Shown: piece after piece, positions 8,683-18,890 of the stretch
Layout: every line of letters begins with the position of its first letter
Numbering within the stretch: position 1 is the first letter of the stretch
Assembly (NCBI RefSeq): GCF_000473045.1
Contig: NZ_AXAY01000004.1
Location: 365,366-429,365, forward strand
DNA length: 64,000 nt
Reading direction: 5' to 3'
Origin: Bradyrhizobium sp. WSM3983
GTDB taxonomy: Bacteria; Pseudomonadota; Alphaproteobacteria; Rhizobiales; Xanthobacteraceae
The notes under the pieces: model-generated
What the model saw: the letters and a program-made list of their open reading frames with translations, nothing else
What the model was told of the DNA's origin: nothing
Databases searched by the model: none
Program-made: the position numbers and the translations under genes

Positions 8683-9348
8683 ATGCGCTCGCTGAAGCTC
8701 GATGCGCCGAAATCGCTGTCGCAACGGGTGATGCTGCGGCTGCGGCAGGCGATCATCGACGGCGAGTTTGCGCTCGGTGCCGCGATCTCCGAGGAAATGG
8801 TGGCAAACTCCTTCGGCGTCAGCCGCACGCCGGTGCGCGAGGCGATGGGCCAGTTGCAAGCACAAGGGCTCGTGGTGATCCGGCCGCAGGTCGGCAGTTT
8901 TGTATTCACGCCGAGCGCGGAGGACATTACCGCGCTCTGCACTTTCCGCATCGCGCTCGAGCCCAAGGCCGCAGAGCTCGCCTTCAGCAACGACCGCGAC
9001 GGCGCGATCGCGACGATGAGCGAGGCGATCGCGGCGATGGAGCCGGCGGTCGAGGCCAAAGACAACATCGCCTATGGCCGCGCCGACGCCGCCTTTCACG
9101 AGGGCCTGTTCGCGCATTGCGGCAACCGCTATCTCGCCGAATCCTACCAGCTCGTCTCGGGCCGCGTCGCCGCGCTCCGCACCAATCTGACCTCGCCGAT
9201 CGACGTGCGCACCCGCTCCTCCTTCGACGAGCATCGCAAGCTGCTCGATCTGTTCGCGCGCGGCGAGCACGCCTCCTTCGAAGCGGCGATGACGACGCAC
9301 ATCACCAACTCGGGCCTGGTCTACGCAAAAGCGCTGAAGGTAGATTGA
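8683..9348 (+). CDS. GntR-family (FCD) transcriptional regulator
   Basis: This protein has 221 residues. The N-terminal GntR winged helix (about 10-75) reads SLSQRVMLRLRQAIIDGEF, then VSRTPVREAMGQLQAQGLV and a wing ending VRPQ/VGSFVF. The C-terminal FCD domain (about 85-210) keeps the metal/ligand residues: FRIALEPKAAELA, DAAFHEGLFAHCGN and SFDEHRKLLDLF, with a final THIT histidine. It lies 8 bases after the dehydrogenase gene and is probably its specific regulator, responding to a hydroxy or keto acid. It ends 6 bases before the convergent small gene. Confidence 0.9.
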   Translation: MRSLKLDAPKSLSQRVMLRLRQAIIDGEFALGAAISEEMVANSFGVSRTPVREAMGQLQAQGLVVIRPQVGSFVFTPSAEDITALCTFRIALEPKAAELAFSNDRDGAIATMSEAIAAMEPAVEAKDNIAYGRADAAFHEGLFAHCGNRYLAESYQLVSGRVAALRTNLTSPIDVRTRSSFDEHRKLLDLFARGEHASFEAAMTTHITNSGLVYAKALKVD

Positions 9349-9354
9349 GCGGTC

Positions 9355-9519
9355 CTACCGCGCGTCTCTCGATTCCGGTCTGTCCAGAAAATCCAGCGCG
9401 GTGTTGATCTGTTCGAGCTGGTGCTCGATCTTGTCGCGGTCCTCGACCGACTGCGCCTTCTCGAGCTGTTCCACAAGCTTCTGCTTCCGCGACAGCAAAT
9501 TCTCTATGACGGTACTCAC
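9355..9519 (-). CDS. Small 54-residue coiled-coil protein
   Basis: A 54-codon frame starts at GTG (9519) with GGGGGAG 5 bases upstream and ends at TAG (9355). The product is charged and helical, with heptad-like leucines (IENLLSRKQKLVEQLEKAQ, then RDKIEHQLEQINTALDFL). No hydrophobic segment or cysteine is present. Codon use is strongly GC3-biased like the neighbours, and it fills the gap between the FCD regulator and the YgiQ gene. I do not know a characterised homologue. A two-helix antiparallel or dimeric coiled coil is the likely fold. Confidence 0.65.
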   Translation of the reverse strand: MSTVIENLLSRKQKLVEQLEKAQSVEDRDKIEHQLEQINTALDFLDRPESRDAR

Positions 9520-9757
9520 AGCTCCCCCATCGCCCGAGGCGAATATCGAGGCAATCTAAATCCAGGATATAAGCGCGCGCCGGAATCGCCGCGAACCCTC
9601 CCATCAAAATGTTCGCGAAGGCAGATGGTTCCTCACTCGACAGGGATGCGCTGTCGGCCTCGACGCCCGCCCCGCCCGGTTTGCCGCCTGCGGAACCTTA
9701 ATCTTTCACGTGTCCGTCGGTTGTATTCGGTAGCCCGGGGCCCTATGCCTGTGCGCC

Positions 9758-11779
<2,022 letters not shown>

Positions 11780-11940
11780 CGGGCGAACGCCTGCCTTCTA
11801 AGACAAATATCGAAAACAACCCCATGCACAGTAGGCAGGGATAGCGAAATCAAGGCCTTAAAGCGCAACGAGATTGGAGCAATCGTCATTGCGCCTGAGC
11901 TCGTCATCCGAGCACGCCATTTCCGAAAAACCGAAAATCG

Positions 11941-11986
11941 CTTGACCTGTCGGGCAAAACAGGAGCATGATGTCACCATCGCGGCA
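11941..11986 (+). repeat. Interspersed repeat, copy 1 (TTGACCxGTCGGGCAAAACA type)
   Basis: These 46 bases are about 85% identical to 18765-18810. The shared core is GTCGGGCAAAACAGG preceded by TTGACC. Both copies lie just outside genes. The rest of the 11780-12054 gap shows no gene or other recognisable element. Confidence 0.6.
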
Positions 11987-12054
11987 TGCGGGATCAAGCG
12001 ACGTCATCGACTTTTGGTCCGTTCGCCGGATGACTGCCTCAACGAGAACAGCAT

Positions 12055-12798
12055 TCAACTCAAGCTCACCACGAACGCGTTGATCGCGTCTGCCGCCTGT
12101 TTCGGTTGCTGGCACATCCACCAGTGACCTGCATTCAAGATGGCGACCTTTGCGCCCGCTCGTTCGGCGGACCGGCGCGCCAACTTCTCCCCGCCACAAT
12201 ATCCATCCTCGGTAGCAATGACGGCGAGGCCCGGCTTCGCAGCGGCATTGTGCAATCCACGTCCAAGATCGCGCATGACGGGCTGAGCGGCCGATCGGTA
12301 CAGGGTCAGGATGGCCCGGCCCAGTCCCTCATTTGCCCCCGCGACCACGCGAGCCGCGATCGCCGGCGTCATGCCGAGACTCATGAAACGCTCGATACGC
12401 GATTCGCCAGACACGCTCGCCATCTCGGCAAGCGCCTGTTCACCAACCTGCTCCGTCTGCCAGACCTGCGCGAGGTCATGCCAGACGTAATCACGATCGA
12501 AGCATCCCAGAATGTCGCTGCTCCACGACCGGATCAGGTCCGGACGCTCCATCGCAATTCGCACGACATGGCCGCCGCCCCAATCGTGGCCTATCAAATC
12601 GATAGGTTGCGGAAGTCTGGTCAATTCCCCGGCCAGCCAGTCCCGATAACCGTCGGTGGTGCACGCGAACCCCGCAGGAATCGGCGAGCCGAACCCAGGA
12701 GGCGACAAGCGAACGACCTCGCCACTGCGAAGATGTGGCACGAGATCGTCCCATATTGCCGCGGTCTCGGGGTTTCCGTGAACAAGAACAATCGTCAT
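12055..12798 (-). CDS. Alpha/beta-fold hydrolase
   Basis: This 247-residue protein has the oxyanion motif VLVHGNPETA at the N-terminus. The nucleophile elbow is IGHDWGGGHV, in which the nucleophile is Asp rather than Ser, as in haloalkane dehalogenases and epoxide hydrolases. The catalytic His is in LNAGHWWMCQQP. The ATG at 12798 has AAGGGA eight bases upstream and is preferred to 12807, which overlaps that site. It stands alone and is convergent with nothing close. The Asp nucleophile makes an ester-intermediate hydrolase of the dehalogenase/epoxide hydrolase branch likely; the substrate is unknown. Confidence 0.85.
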   Translation of the reverse strand: MTIVLVHGNPETAAIWDDLVPHLRSGEVVRLSPPGFGSPIPAGFACTTDGYRDWLAGELTRLPQPIDLIGHDWGGGHVVRIAMERPDLIRSWSSDILGCFDRDYVWHDLAQVWQTEQVGEQALAEMASVSGESRIERFMSLGMTPAIAARVVAGANEGLGRAILTLYRSAAQPVMRDLGRGLHNAAAKPGLAVIATEDGYCGGEKLARRSAERAGAKVAILNAGHWWMCQQPKQAADAINAFVVSLS

Positions 12799-13065
12799 CG
12801 AACACATCCCTTCTTTGAAAATGGGACCCGGGCGGCGCGCGAAGCTTTGAGACGCACCTTATCGGCTCGACATACCCAGGGATAGCCGGCCGGTGCTTTC
12901 CAAACGGACAGGCCGGTCGGGGCGTCCCTGCGGCGAGTTCGTCTCCCGATGACGCGGCCCCGATTGACATTGTTGGGAAGGTGCATCAACCTCAGAGCAT
13001 ATTGTCGACATTTGTCCGGCCGCACGAAGGCACGGGCGCACCGCTTATTTTTAATGGAGATTGCA

Positions 13066-14406
13066 ATGTCCAGTTTGTTGGGCACGCACGCCATTGTCAT
13101 TGGAGCAGGCATCGGCGGCCTCGCGACGGCAAAACTGCTGTCGTCCTATTTCGCAAAAGTCACAGTGCTGGAACGCGATGCGCTTCCCGATCGCGCCGAG
13201 CCGCGAGTGGGTACGCCGCATTGCCGGCAGGCCCATGTTCTGCTCAAGGCGGGGCTCCAGGAGCTCCTCAATTTGTATCCCGAGCTGGAGCGCGAGCTCG
13301 AGCTTGCAGGCGCCGTTCGGGCCAGGACCGCCGTCGACATCCTGATCGAGACGCCAGGGATCGATCCATGGCCACAGCGGGATTTTGGATTTGATACCTT
13401 GTGCATGACGAGGCCTCTGCTCGAGTTCGTCGTGCGGTCCATGACTACAAAGGAAGCCAACATCGATCTGCAACCGCAGTGCCGGGTCACGAAGCTTCGA
13501 CTCTCCGCCGATCAGCGCGTCACCGGGTTGACTTATGAGCAGGCCGGCGCTGCCAGAGAGATCACCGCGGAGCTCATTGTCGATGCGTCCTCGCGCGGCA
13601 ACATGACGCTGGAGACGCTCGATGCCTGCGGTATTCCCCGTCCGGATGAAATGGACATCGGCGTCGACATTGCCTACGGAACGGGCCTATTCCGGCTTTC
13701 AGAGAATGCGTCGCGCTCTTGGCGCGGCGTCATTCATCGGCCAGCCGCAGCAAGCGGTCGCGGCGGTTTCGTTTTCCCGTGCGAGAACGAGAGCTGGCAG
13801 GTGACCCTGAACGGAATGCACGGCGATGGTCCGCCTGAAGACCTGCCCGGGTTTATCGCCTTTGCCAAGACGTTCCGCACCTCGACCATCTACGGCGCGC
13901 TCAATGAGGCGACCCCGCTCGGGGTCATTCACCGCTTTGCCTTTCCCAGCAGCCGGCGTCGACGCTTCGAGGCGCTGACCGCCTTCCCACATGGACTCCT
14001 TCCGATCGGCGATGTCATCTGCCGGTTCAATCCAGCGTTCGGACAGGGGATGACAGTGGCCGCGCAGGAGATAGGTGTCCTCCGGCGGCTGCTCGACGAG
14101 CAGGTCGGCGCGACCGCTCCCCTCGAGGGTTTGGCATCCGCATTTTTCAAAGCCATCCAGAATGTTCTGGCCGCACCATGGTCGTTGGCAGAGAGCGATT
14201 TCATGTACGAAAAGACCCGCGGTGCGCGCCCTGCGGACTTCGCGCAGCGCATGCAATTCAGCGGCGCCCTGATGCGTGTCGCCGCCCAGGATGCGCGCGT
14301 GCATCGTTTGCTGACCGAGGTCAATCATCTGATGGCATCTCCGACCTTGCTGCGAGATCCAGAGATCGTCCGCAAGGTGAGCGCACAAATGGCCGCTTCC
14401 ACCTGA
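13066..14406 (+). CDS. FAD-dependent oxidoreductase (aromatic-ring monooxygenase-like)
   Basis: This 446-residue protein begins with the Rossmann dinucleotide motif IVIGAGIGGLATAKLL followed by an acidic strand end (VTVLERDALP). Further on are a GD motif (GLLPIGDVICRFNPAFGQGM) and ELIVDASSRG, as in PHBH-type flavin monooxygenases and geranylgeranyl-reductase-like proteins. The RQAHVLLKAGLQEL segment is typical of the 'FAD-dependent oxidoreductase/epoxidase' group. The ATG at 13066 has GGAGA 7-8 bases upstream. It is alone, between a divergent hydrolase and the Rrf2 gene. The substrate is unknown. Confidence 0.82.
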   Translation: MSSLLGTHAIVIGAGIGGLATAKLLSSYFAKVTVLERDALPDRAEPRVGTPHCRQAHVLLKAGLQELLNLYPELERELELAGAVRARTAVDILIETPGIDPWPQRDFGFDTLCMTRPLLEFVVRSMTTKEANIDLQPQCRVTKLRLSADQRVTGLTYEQAGAAREITAELIVDASSRGNMTLETLDACGIPRPDEMDIGVDIAYGTGLFRLSENASRSWRGVIHRPAAASGRGGFVFPCENESWQVTLNGMHGDGPPEDLPGFIAFAKTFRTSTIYGALNEATPLGVIHRFAFPSSRRRRFEALTAFPHGLLPIGDVICRFNPAFGQGMTVAAQEIGVLRRLLDEQVGATAPLEGLASAFFKAIQNVLAAPWSLAESDFMYEKTRGARPADFAQRMQFSGALMRVAAQDARVHRLLTEVNHLMASPTLLRDPEIVRKVSAQMAAST

Positions 14407-14588
14407 GTGCCAGGGGACCGGGCACCGCTGCCGTCAGGTTCACGGCGTCGGGTGAGGCGCTGGGTGTGACTGAGGGGTGGGGAGCAGGCTGTTGCGGCAA
14501 TCGAGAAGAAGGCTGCCGCTGCGGAGCAGTGACCGGCTGTTGATCGCCGCCCCGAGGGCGATCGGCACAACTAGATCGACGATCTGAT

Positions 14589-14640
14589 ATTTCGGCACGG
14601 GCCGAAATCAATTGACCTCGGCACTCATGAAACATATAAA
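14589..14640 (+). promoter_or_regulatory. Rrf2-gene promoter with flanking 8-bp inverted repeat
   Basis: TTGACC (14612-14617), a 17-base spacer and TATAAA (14635-14640) form a strong sigma70-type promoter. The expected start falls at about 14646-14648, at the ATG itself, so the mRNA is probably leaderless. Just upstream, ATTTCGGC and GCCGAAAT (14589-14596 and 14601-14608) are perfect arms around a 4-base loop, a likely operator. Confidence 0.55.
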
Positions 14641-14645
14641 GTTAC

Positions 14646-15104
14646 ATGAGGCGAGATTCCCGACTATCCGGCGTGCTGCACGTCCTGCTGCACATGGCGC
14701 CGCAGCCTGGCCCATTCACATCCGAGACTTTGGCGAAAGCGATGGACACCAATCCCGTGGTGATCCGGCGCATCATGGCGGGCCTGCGGGAGCTCGGTTA
14801 CGTCCGCTCCGAGAAGGGGCACGGCGGCGGCTGGACGCTGGCTTGCGACCTGTCGAAGGTAACGCTGCGCGACGTCTACGCCGCGCTCGGAAGTCCCTCG
14901 TTGCTCGCCATCGGCAACCGGACCGAGGCGCCCGGCTGCCTGGTCGAGCAGGCCGTCAATGCCGCACTCGATCAGGCCTTTCGCGATGCCGAGGCGCTGC
15001 TGCTGTCGCGTCTCGGCGAGGTGACGCTGGCGATGCTCGGCGGCGATCTGCGCAAGCGGCTGGGATCCCGCAATGTCCGCGACATCAACGCGCATCACGC
15101 GTGA
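14646..15104 (+). CDS. Rrf2-family transcriptional regulator (YwnA type)
   Basis: This 152-residue protein has the Rrf2 winged helix: [35 protein letters not shown], then [15 protein letters not shown], the characteristic wing. The Fe-S Cys cluster of IscR/NsrR is absent; a single Cys occurs in [11 protein letters not shown], as in the YwnA-like redox or methyltransferase-linked subgroup. The ATG lies only 5 bases after a TATAAA element, so translation may start from the 5' end of the message. The SAM methyltransferase 26 bases downstream is probably its target, a common genomic pair. Confidence 0.88.
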   Translation: MRRDSRLSGVLHVLLHMAPQPGPFTSETLAKAMDTNPVVIRRIMAGLRELGYVRSEKGHGGGWTLACDLSKVTLRDVYAALGSPSLLAIGNRTEAPGCLVEQAVNAALDQAFRDAEALLLSRLGEVTLAMLGGDLRKRLGSRNVRDINAHHA

Positions 15105-15130
15105 CTGGCTTCCTTCGGCAGGGCAACATC

Positions 15131-15814
15131 ATGACCGACATTCAAACCATGTTCTCCGATCCGCAAGCCGTGGCGAAATACACGGAAGGCCCGCCCCGCT
15201 TCGTTCCCGGCTACAATGCCATGCTGTCCATGGCCGCGATCCTCCTGGCCGAGCGGGCGCCCGAGAACGCGCAGGTGCTCGTCCTCGGCGCGGGCGGCGG
15301 CCTGGAGCTGAAGGCGTTTGCAGAAGCGCATCAGGGCTGGAGCTTCGATGGCGTGGACCCGTCCGCGGCAATGCTGGGGCTCGCCAGGAAAACCCTCGGA
15401 TCGTGCGCGCCCCGCGCGCGTCTTCATCAGGGCTACATTGACGATGCGCCGGACGGACCGTTCGACGGCGCCACCTGCCTGTTGACCCTGCATTTCGTCG
15501 ACGTCGCGGAACGGCGTCGCATCGCCTCGGAAGTCCGGCGCCGCCTGAAGCCGCGCGCCCCCTTCGTGGTCGCCCATTTGAGCGCCCCCAATGGCGACCA
15601 CGAGCGTCCGCTATGGCTGTCGCGATACTCCGCCTTCCTGGCCGCCTCCGGCGTCGAGCCCGACAAGGCGGCTGCCGCGCGGGACGCCGTCACCAACCAC
15701 CTGGAGATTCTCGCCCCCGCCCAGGATGAAGCGATTTTCCGCGAGGCTGGCTTCTCCGATCCAACGCTATTCTATACCGGCTTCGCCTTCCGCGGCTGGG
15801 TTGCTTACGCCTGA
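15131..15814 (+). CDS. Class I SAM-dependent methyltransferase
   Basis: This 227-residue protein contains the SAM-binding motif VLVLGAGGGLELKAFA (GxGxG-type loop) near residue 50, then the acidic ribose-binding residue in FDGVDPSAAML. Motif III/IV follows in CLLTLHFVDVAERRRIASEV, and there is a C-terminal FYTGFAFRGWVA strand. It follows the Rrf2 regulator by 26 bases, and the two are probably one transcription unit. This methyltransferase group has been linked to detoxification responses, but the substrate is not visible in the sequence. Confidence 0.86.
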   Translation: MTDIQTMFSDPQAVAKYTEGPPRFVPGYNAMLSMAAILLAERAPENAQVLVLGAGGGLELKAFAEAHQGWSFDGVDPSAAMLGLARKTLGSCAPRARLHQGYIDDAPDGPFDGATCLLTLHFVDVAERRRIASEVRRRLKPRAPFVVAHLSAPNGDHERPLWLSRYSAFLAASGVEPDKAAAARDAVTNHLEILAPAQDEAIFREAGFSDPTLFYTGFAFRGWVAYA

Positions 15815-16271
15815 GGCGTCACGGCTTCATCAACACGGCCGGACACCAGGGCGTGCACTCATGAAGCGGACAGTCCGCGAAGCAGGCCCTCCGTTCTGCC
15901 TTTGAAACCGGACAGGGCCAATTCGCCTTTGCGAGTCAGCAAGGGCCCAGAAGCGGAAATCCCAAGAATGAGGATAATGCGCCGCCGGCGGGACGGGCTC
16001 GGCGGCCGCTGATGAGAGATAGATCTTGAACTTGCGGGTTTCCGAGGAAGATTGCGTTAGATTAGCCAGCGCTGCGAAACCTATGAGTTTTGCACCACTC
16101 GCGCAGATGAATAAAATGTGGCCTTGATCGCTAAATGGCGCGGTTTTTTGGTTGCTAAGTGGCATCCATGAGCATGGCACAGCGGAAATTTTTGAGCGAT
16201 GGTTGCGCGTCCGGACTCGATCCTATGCGGACCTTGCGGGGGTCGCGAAGGCCAAGATCACGCGGTAGGCT
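15815..16271. other. 457-base gap without recognisable gene
   Basis: I see no convincing reading frame, repeat or RNA here. The longest frame (antisense, 15830-16180) lacks codon bias and any recognisable motif. The middle part (about 16020-16180) is richer in A and T than its surroundings and could hold a promoter or an eroded sequence. Confidence 0.5.
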
Positions 16272-17474
16272 TTAGCGAGACAGGCCCCATCGAGCCCGCT
16301 CGAAAATATCCGCCGGCGGCATGACTTCGGAAAGCTCGACTGGGCGTCGCTGCAATTCGACCACGGTCCAGTCTTCGGCATTGGGCGCGCGACCGCCAAT
16401 TTCCTCTTCTTTCAGGACAATGCCGTCAGCCGTGCGCCATTCGGTGCGTATGCGCTCGCTCCTCATGTCCGTCGTGATCTTGCACTCTTGTCCCAGCAAT
16501 GTCCCGAGTTTGACGATGACGTCCTTTTGCTCAGCGACACTTCCGGCGACGCTCCACGAGTCCTCCGACCATATCTGAGGTTCGCTGATCGACAGGCTCT
16601 CGAACGCGCCCTGCACCGTGGCGCGGAACCGGAGCGCGGCATGGTTTCGTTCGTTTACGATTTCGATAATCCAAGCGCCATTGGCGAATTTCGTGTCCGT
16701 TCTTAACCACGGAATATGTCGCTTTCTGTACCTAACGCCGGCACCGTAGTAGTCATAGCGGCCATCCATTCTCGCGACGAAATCCGGTTCAGTTTCAGCT
16801 TCCAACGAGGGCATTGGCGCGGCAAAAGCCGTAAAGTTCCTCCAATCAAACAATTCCGCAGGTGGCGACGTCTCGTCCTCGGGGACCGCCGTGCGTGTCA
16901 AACTCGTTAGCCACCACTGAGGCGGCTGCCTGATTCCGCTGTCTTCGGCCGCCCAGCCATGCGCCATCCGAATGCCGTCGTGCGTGATGCAGTCGCGGAG
17001 GGACATACTCCTTCCTCCGATGGGGTCCGCGGGGCTAACAAGATCCCAAATCGTGCAGGTCTCGCCGAGATAAGTCTCCAGTTTCCCAGTCTTTACACTT
17101 TTCGGCCGCGTCCAATCGGGGACAACCTCCTGTTTGATTTCGAACCGATCGTAGCGGTCGCCGTCCAGCGCGCGCGTGAACCAGACATGACGTCCCGGGC
17201 CCTCAAAATAGCTGCTTCGTTCGCCATCAACCCGTAGCCATCCACTATGATGGCGCAGATTCACCTGCCGCGTGGGCGGTCCGCTGTACTCTCTTGTCGC
17301 TACGTAATCGGGAACGTTATTTACCACATGGCCCTCCTCTTGCGCTTGCCCCGAAGACGCGGCGAGGAAAGCCGTCATCACCAGAATGGCGTAAATGTGA
17401 GCTTTCCGCCCTAAGCGACCGGACTCGCTTAGTTGTCCTGATTTTTTGCCAAGTCCGGAATACCGATCGATCAC
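16272..17474 (-). CDS. Secreted hypothetical protein with internal duplication
   Basis: This 400-residue protein has a hydrophobic signal segment (about 27-45, AILVMTAFLAASSGQAQ). The mature part looks like two copies of one domain. The first (about 70-230) has RQVNLRHHSGWLRVDG, LGETCTIWD and PPAELFDWRNF. The second (about 240-400) has GVRYRKRHIPWLRTD, LLGQECKITTDM and PPADIFERARW. Each has one conserved Cys after GE/GQ; the first copy adds a Cys in SLRDCITHDG. The start is GTG at 17474, overlapping the end of a pseudogene, and is uncertain. I do not recognise the family. A periplasmic or exported location is supported by the signal. Confidence 0.7.
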   Translation of the reverse strand: MIDRYSGLGKKSGQLSESGRLGRKAHIYAILVMTAFLAASSGQAQEEGHVVNNVPDYVATREYSGPPTRQVNLRHHSGWLRVDGERSSYFEGPGRHVWFTRALDGDRYDRFEIKQEVVPDWTRPKSVKTGKLETYLGETCTIWDLVSPADPIGGRSMSLRDCITHDGIRMAHGWAAEDSGIRQPPQWWLTSLTRTAVPEDETSPPAELFDWRNFTAFAAPMPSLEAETEPDFVARMDGRYDYYGAGVRYRKRHIPWLRTDTKFANGAWIIEIVNERNHAALRFRATVQGAFESLSISEPQIWSEDSWSVAGSVAEQKDVIVKLGTLLGQECKITTDMRSERIRTEWRTADGIVLKEEEIGGRAPNAEDWTVVELQRRPVELSEVMPPADIFERARWGLSR

Positions 17475-17688
17475 AACGTTTGATCCTCGACGCAGCCAAG
17501 CCGCCGAAACTCCTCAAAAAAGAAACGATAACCGAGAGTGCTCGTCGCCTCGTTTAGGGTCTCCACCGGGGCGATCGGATGGATGTAGGCAATCCGGTAG
17601 GGCTTTCCCGGTTGCTGGGCTGGCGCAGACGCTGGCCATGCTACAGCCGATGCGCACCGACGAGCGCCATGAACTCGCGTCGCTTCAT
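17471..17688 (-). pseudogene. Frameshifted, truncated ABC substrate-binding protein gene
   Basis: From an ATG at 17688 the frame reads MKRREFMALVGAHRL and stops. After a frameshift it continues as AWPASAPAQQPGKPYRIAYIHP and TLGYRFFFEEFRRLGCVED, then ends at 17471. This is the signal peptide and first strand of the ABC_sub_bind (YxeB/TrpX-like) family common in Bradyrhizobium, which normally runs on for more than 200 further residues. Both a frameshift and a 3' truncation are present, so it cannot be functional. The truncation point coincides with the start of the secreted protein gene. Confidence 0.75.
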
Positions 17689-17830
17689 TGTCTATCCGGC
17701 CCCCGATACTCTCAACCTGAGCGTAAGCGGTTTTTCGGTGCAGGTCCAAGGGATCGGATGTCCGAGATGGGTCAAAATGCGAAGAACCCAACCTGAGCAA
17801 ATGTGGCTATCCCTTGCTAAGCGGACGTGA

Positions 17831-18067
17831 GCCGAGCGTGCGGAGCCTCCCGACCCGGCGGTCGTGCGCGACATTTTTGGATTGACGCTCGGGGAAGCAA
17901 GGATCGCGTCCCTCGTTTCCTCTAGCGTTGCTCCGAAAGAGGCTGCGGAGCGTCTCGGCATTGCCGAGGATACGGCACGTAACATCCTGAAGCGGGTCTT
18001 TGCGAAGCTCGACGTTTCGCGGCAAAGCGAACTCGCGGCGCTGCTCGGGCGGCTGGTTTTGCGATGA
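17831..18067 (+). pseudogene. C-terminal remnant of a LuxR-family regulator
   Basis: The frame after a stop at 17828-17830 reads DPAVVRDIFGLTLGEARIA, then APKEAAERLGIAEDTARNI and KRVFAKLDVSRQSELAALL. This is the LuxR-type helix-turn-helix tail of larger regulators, which would normally have 200 or more residues before it. No N-terminal part is found upstream, where the opposite-strand ABC remnant lies. A GTG at 17864 could start a 67-residue DNA-binding stub, but there is no ribosome site. It reads as a 3' gene fragment left by deletion. Confidence 0.65.
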
Positions 18068-18144
18068 TCTCGGATCACGTGGTGACGTGCAACCGCATTG
18101 GTCGCGTCCAAACGTTCTCGTCACCATGATTACCGCCTGCGGAG

Positions 18145-18390
18145 ATGGGGGTTGCGCTTGATGCGTGGTTCGATGAAGTCAAAAAGCGCGGTGCTGCGGA
18201 TATCAAGCGCAGCTATGCGACCGCCAGCATCATCTCGGCCGACCGGGTTGTGTTCAACATCAAGGGCAACGACTATCGGCTGGTCGTCGCCATCGATTTC
18301 GAGAAAAGCATCGTGTGGATCAAATGGATCGGCACGCACCGGGACTATGACAAGATCGATGTAAGAGAGGTTCGACATGGCGGCGACTGA
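18145..18390 (+). pseudogene. higB: HigB-family toxin, apparently 5'-truncated
   Basis: The 81 codons from ATG 18145 match the body of HigB toxins: LDAWFDEVKKRGAADIKRSY, RVVFNIKGNDYRLVVAIDF and VWIKWIGTHRDYDKIDV. Family members begin some 20 residues earlier with a MxVIxxxxLxxF strand and helix; here an in-frame TGA at 18127-18129 blocks upstream extension and the other frames do not restore it. No ribosome site sits at proper distance. The stop overlaps the antitoxin start by 14 bases, the usual higBA arrangement. A damaged toxin is likelier than an active short one. Confidence 0.65.
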
Positions 18391-18757
18391 GATCAAGCCG
18401 ATCCGGACGAAGCGCGATTATGAAGCTGCGCTCAAGGAGGTGGAGCGCCTCTGGGGCGCAAAGTCTGGCACACCTGAGGGCGACCGGCTGGACGTGCTTG
18501 CGACGCTCATCGATGTCTACGAGGCCGAGCATTATCCAATGGACCCACCCGATCCTATCGAGGCCATCAAGTTTCGCATGGAGCAGCAGGGGCTGACGCG
18601 TCGAGACCTGGAAGAGATTATCGGGACCCGGACCCGGATTGCCGAGGTTCTGAATCGAAAGAGGGGGCTATCAATCACGATGATCCGCCGACTTCACGAG
18701 CGTCTTGGCATCTCCGCAGACGTTCTGATCCGACCGAGCCGAAAAAAGGCGGCCTGA
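18377..18757 (+). CDS. higA: HigA-family antitoxin
   Basis: This 126-residue antitoxin has an N-terminal toxin-neutralising region (IKPIRTKRDYEAALKEVERL, about 6-60) and a C-terminal XRE-type helix-turn-helix (IKFRMEQQGLTRRDLEEIIG, then RIAEVLNRKRGLSITMIRRL). Length and order match the COG5499 HigA group that pairs with HigB toxins. It overlaps the truncated higB by 14 bases. With the toxin damaged it may persist as a DNA-binding autoregulator or an anti-addiction antitoxin. The frame is fully intact. Confidence 0.88.
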   Translation: MAATEIKPIRTKRDYEAALKEVERLWGAKSGTPEGDRLDVLATLIDVYEAEHYPMDPPDPIEAIKFRMEQQGLTRRDLEEIIGTRTRIAEVLNRKRGLSITMIRRLHERLGISADVLIRPSRKKAA

Positions 18758-18764
18758 CGGAGAC

Positions 18765-18810
18765 GTTGACCCGTCGGGCAAAACAGGCGCAGGATGACAT
18801 CATCGGGGCA
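18765..18810 (+). repeat. Interspersed repeat, copy 2
   Basis: This is the second copy of the 46-base element at 11941-11986, again with TTGACC followed by GTCGGGCAAAACAGG. It starts 8 bases after the higA stop. Seven mismatches separate the copies. Confidence 0.6.
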
Positions 18811-18890
18811 CGCAGGCTTTCCCGGCCGCATCGTCCGTCTCACCTGAATGTCAGAAGACGAACCTCTCCCCACCATCCATAGATGACCCC

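Noticed and set aside
15830..16180. A 116-codon minus-strand frame in the gap after the methyltransferase.
   Set aside because: No ribosome site, no codon bias and no recognisable motif; the region looks non-coding.
17864..18067. A stand-alone 67-residue LuxR-type DNA-binding protein from GTG 17864.
   Set aside because: No ribosome site, and the sequence matches only the tail of larger regulators; a 3' remnant is simpler.
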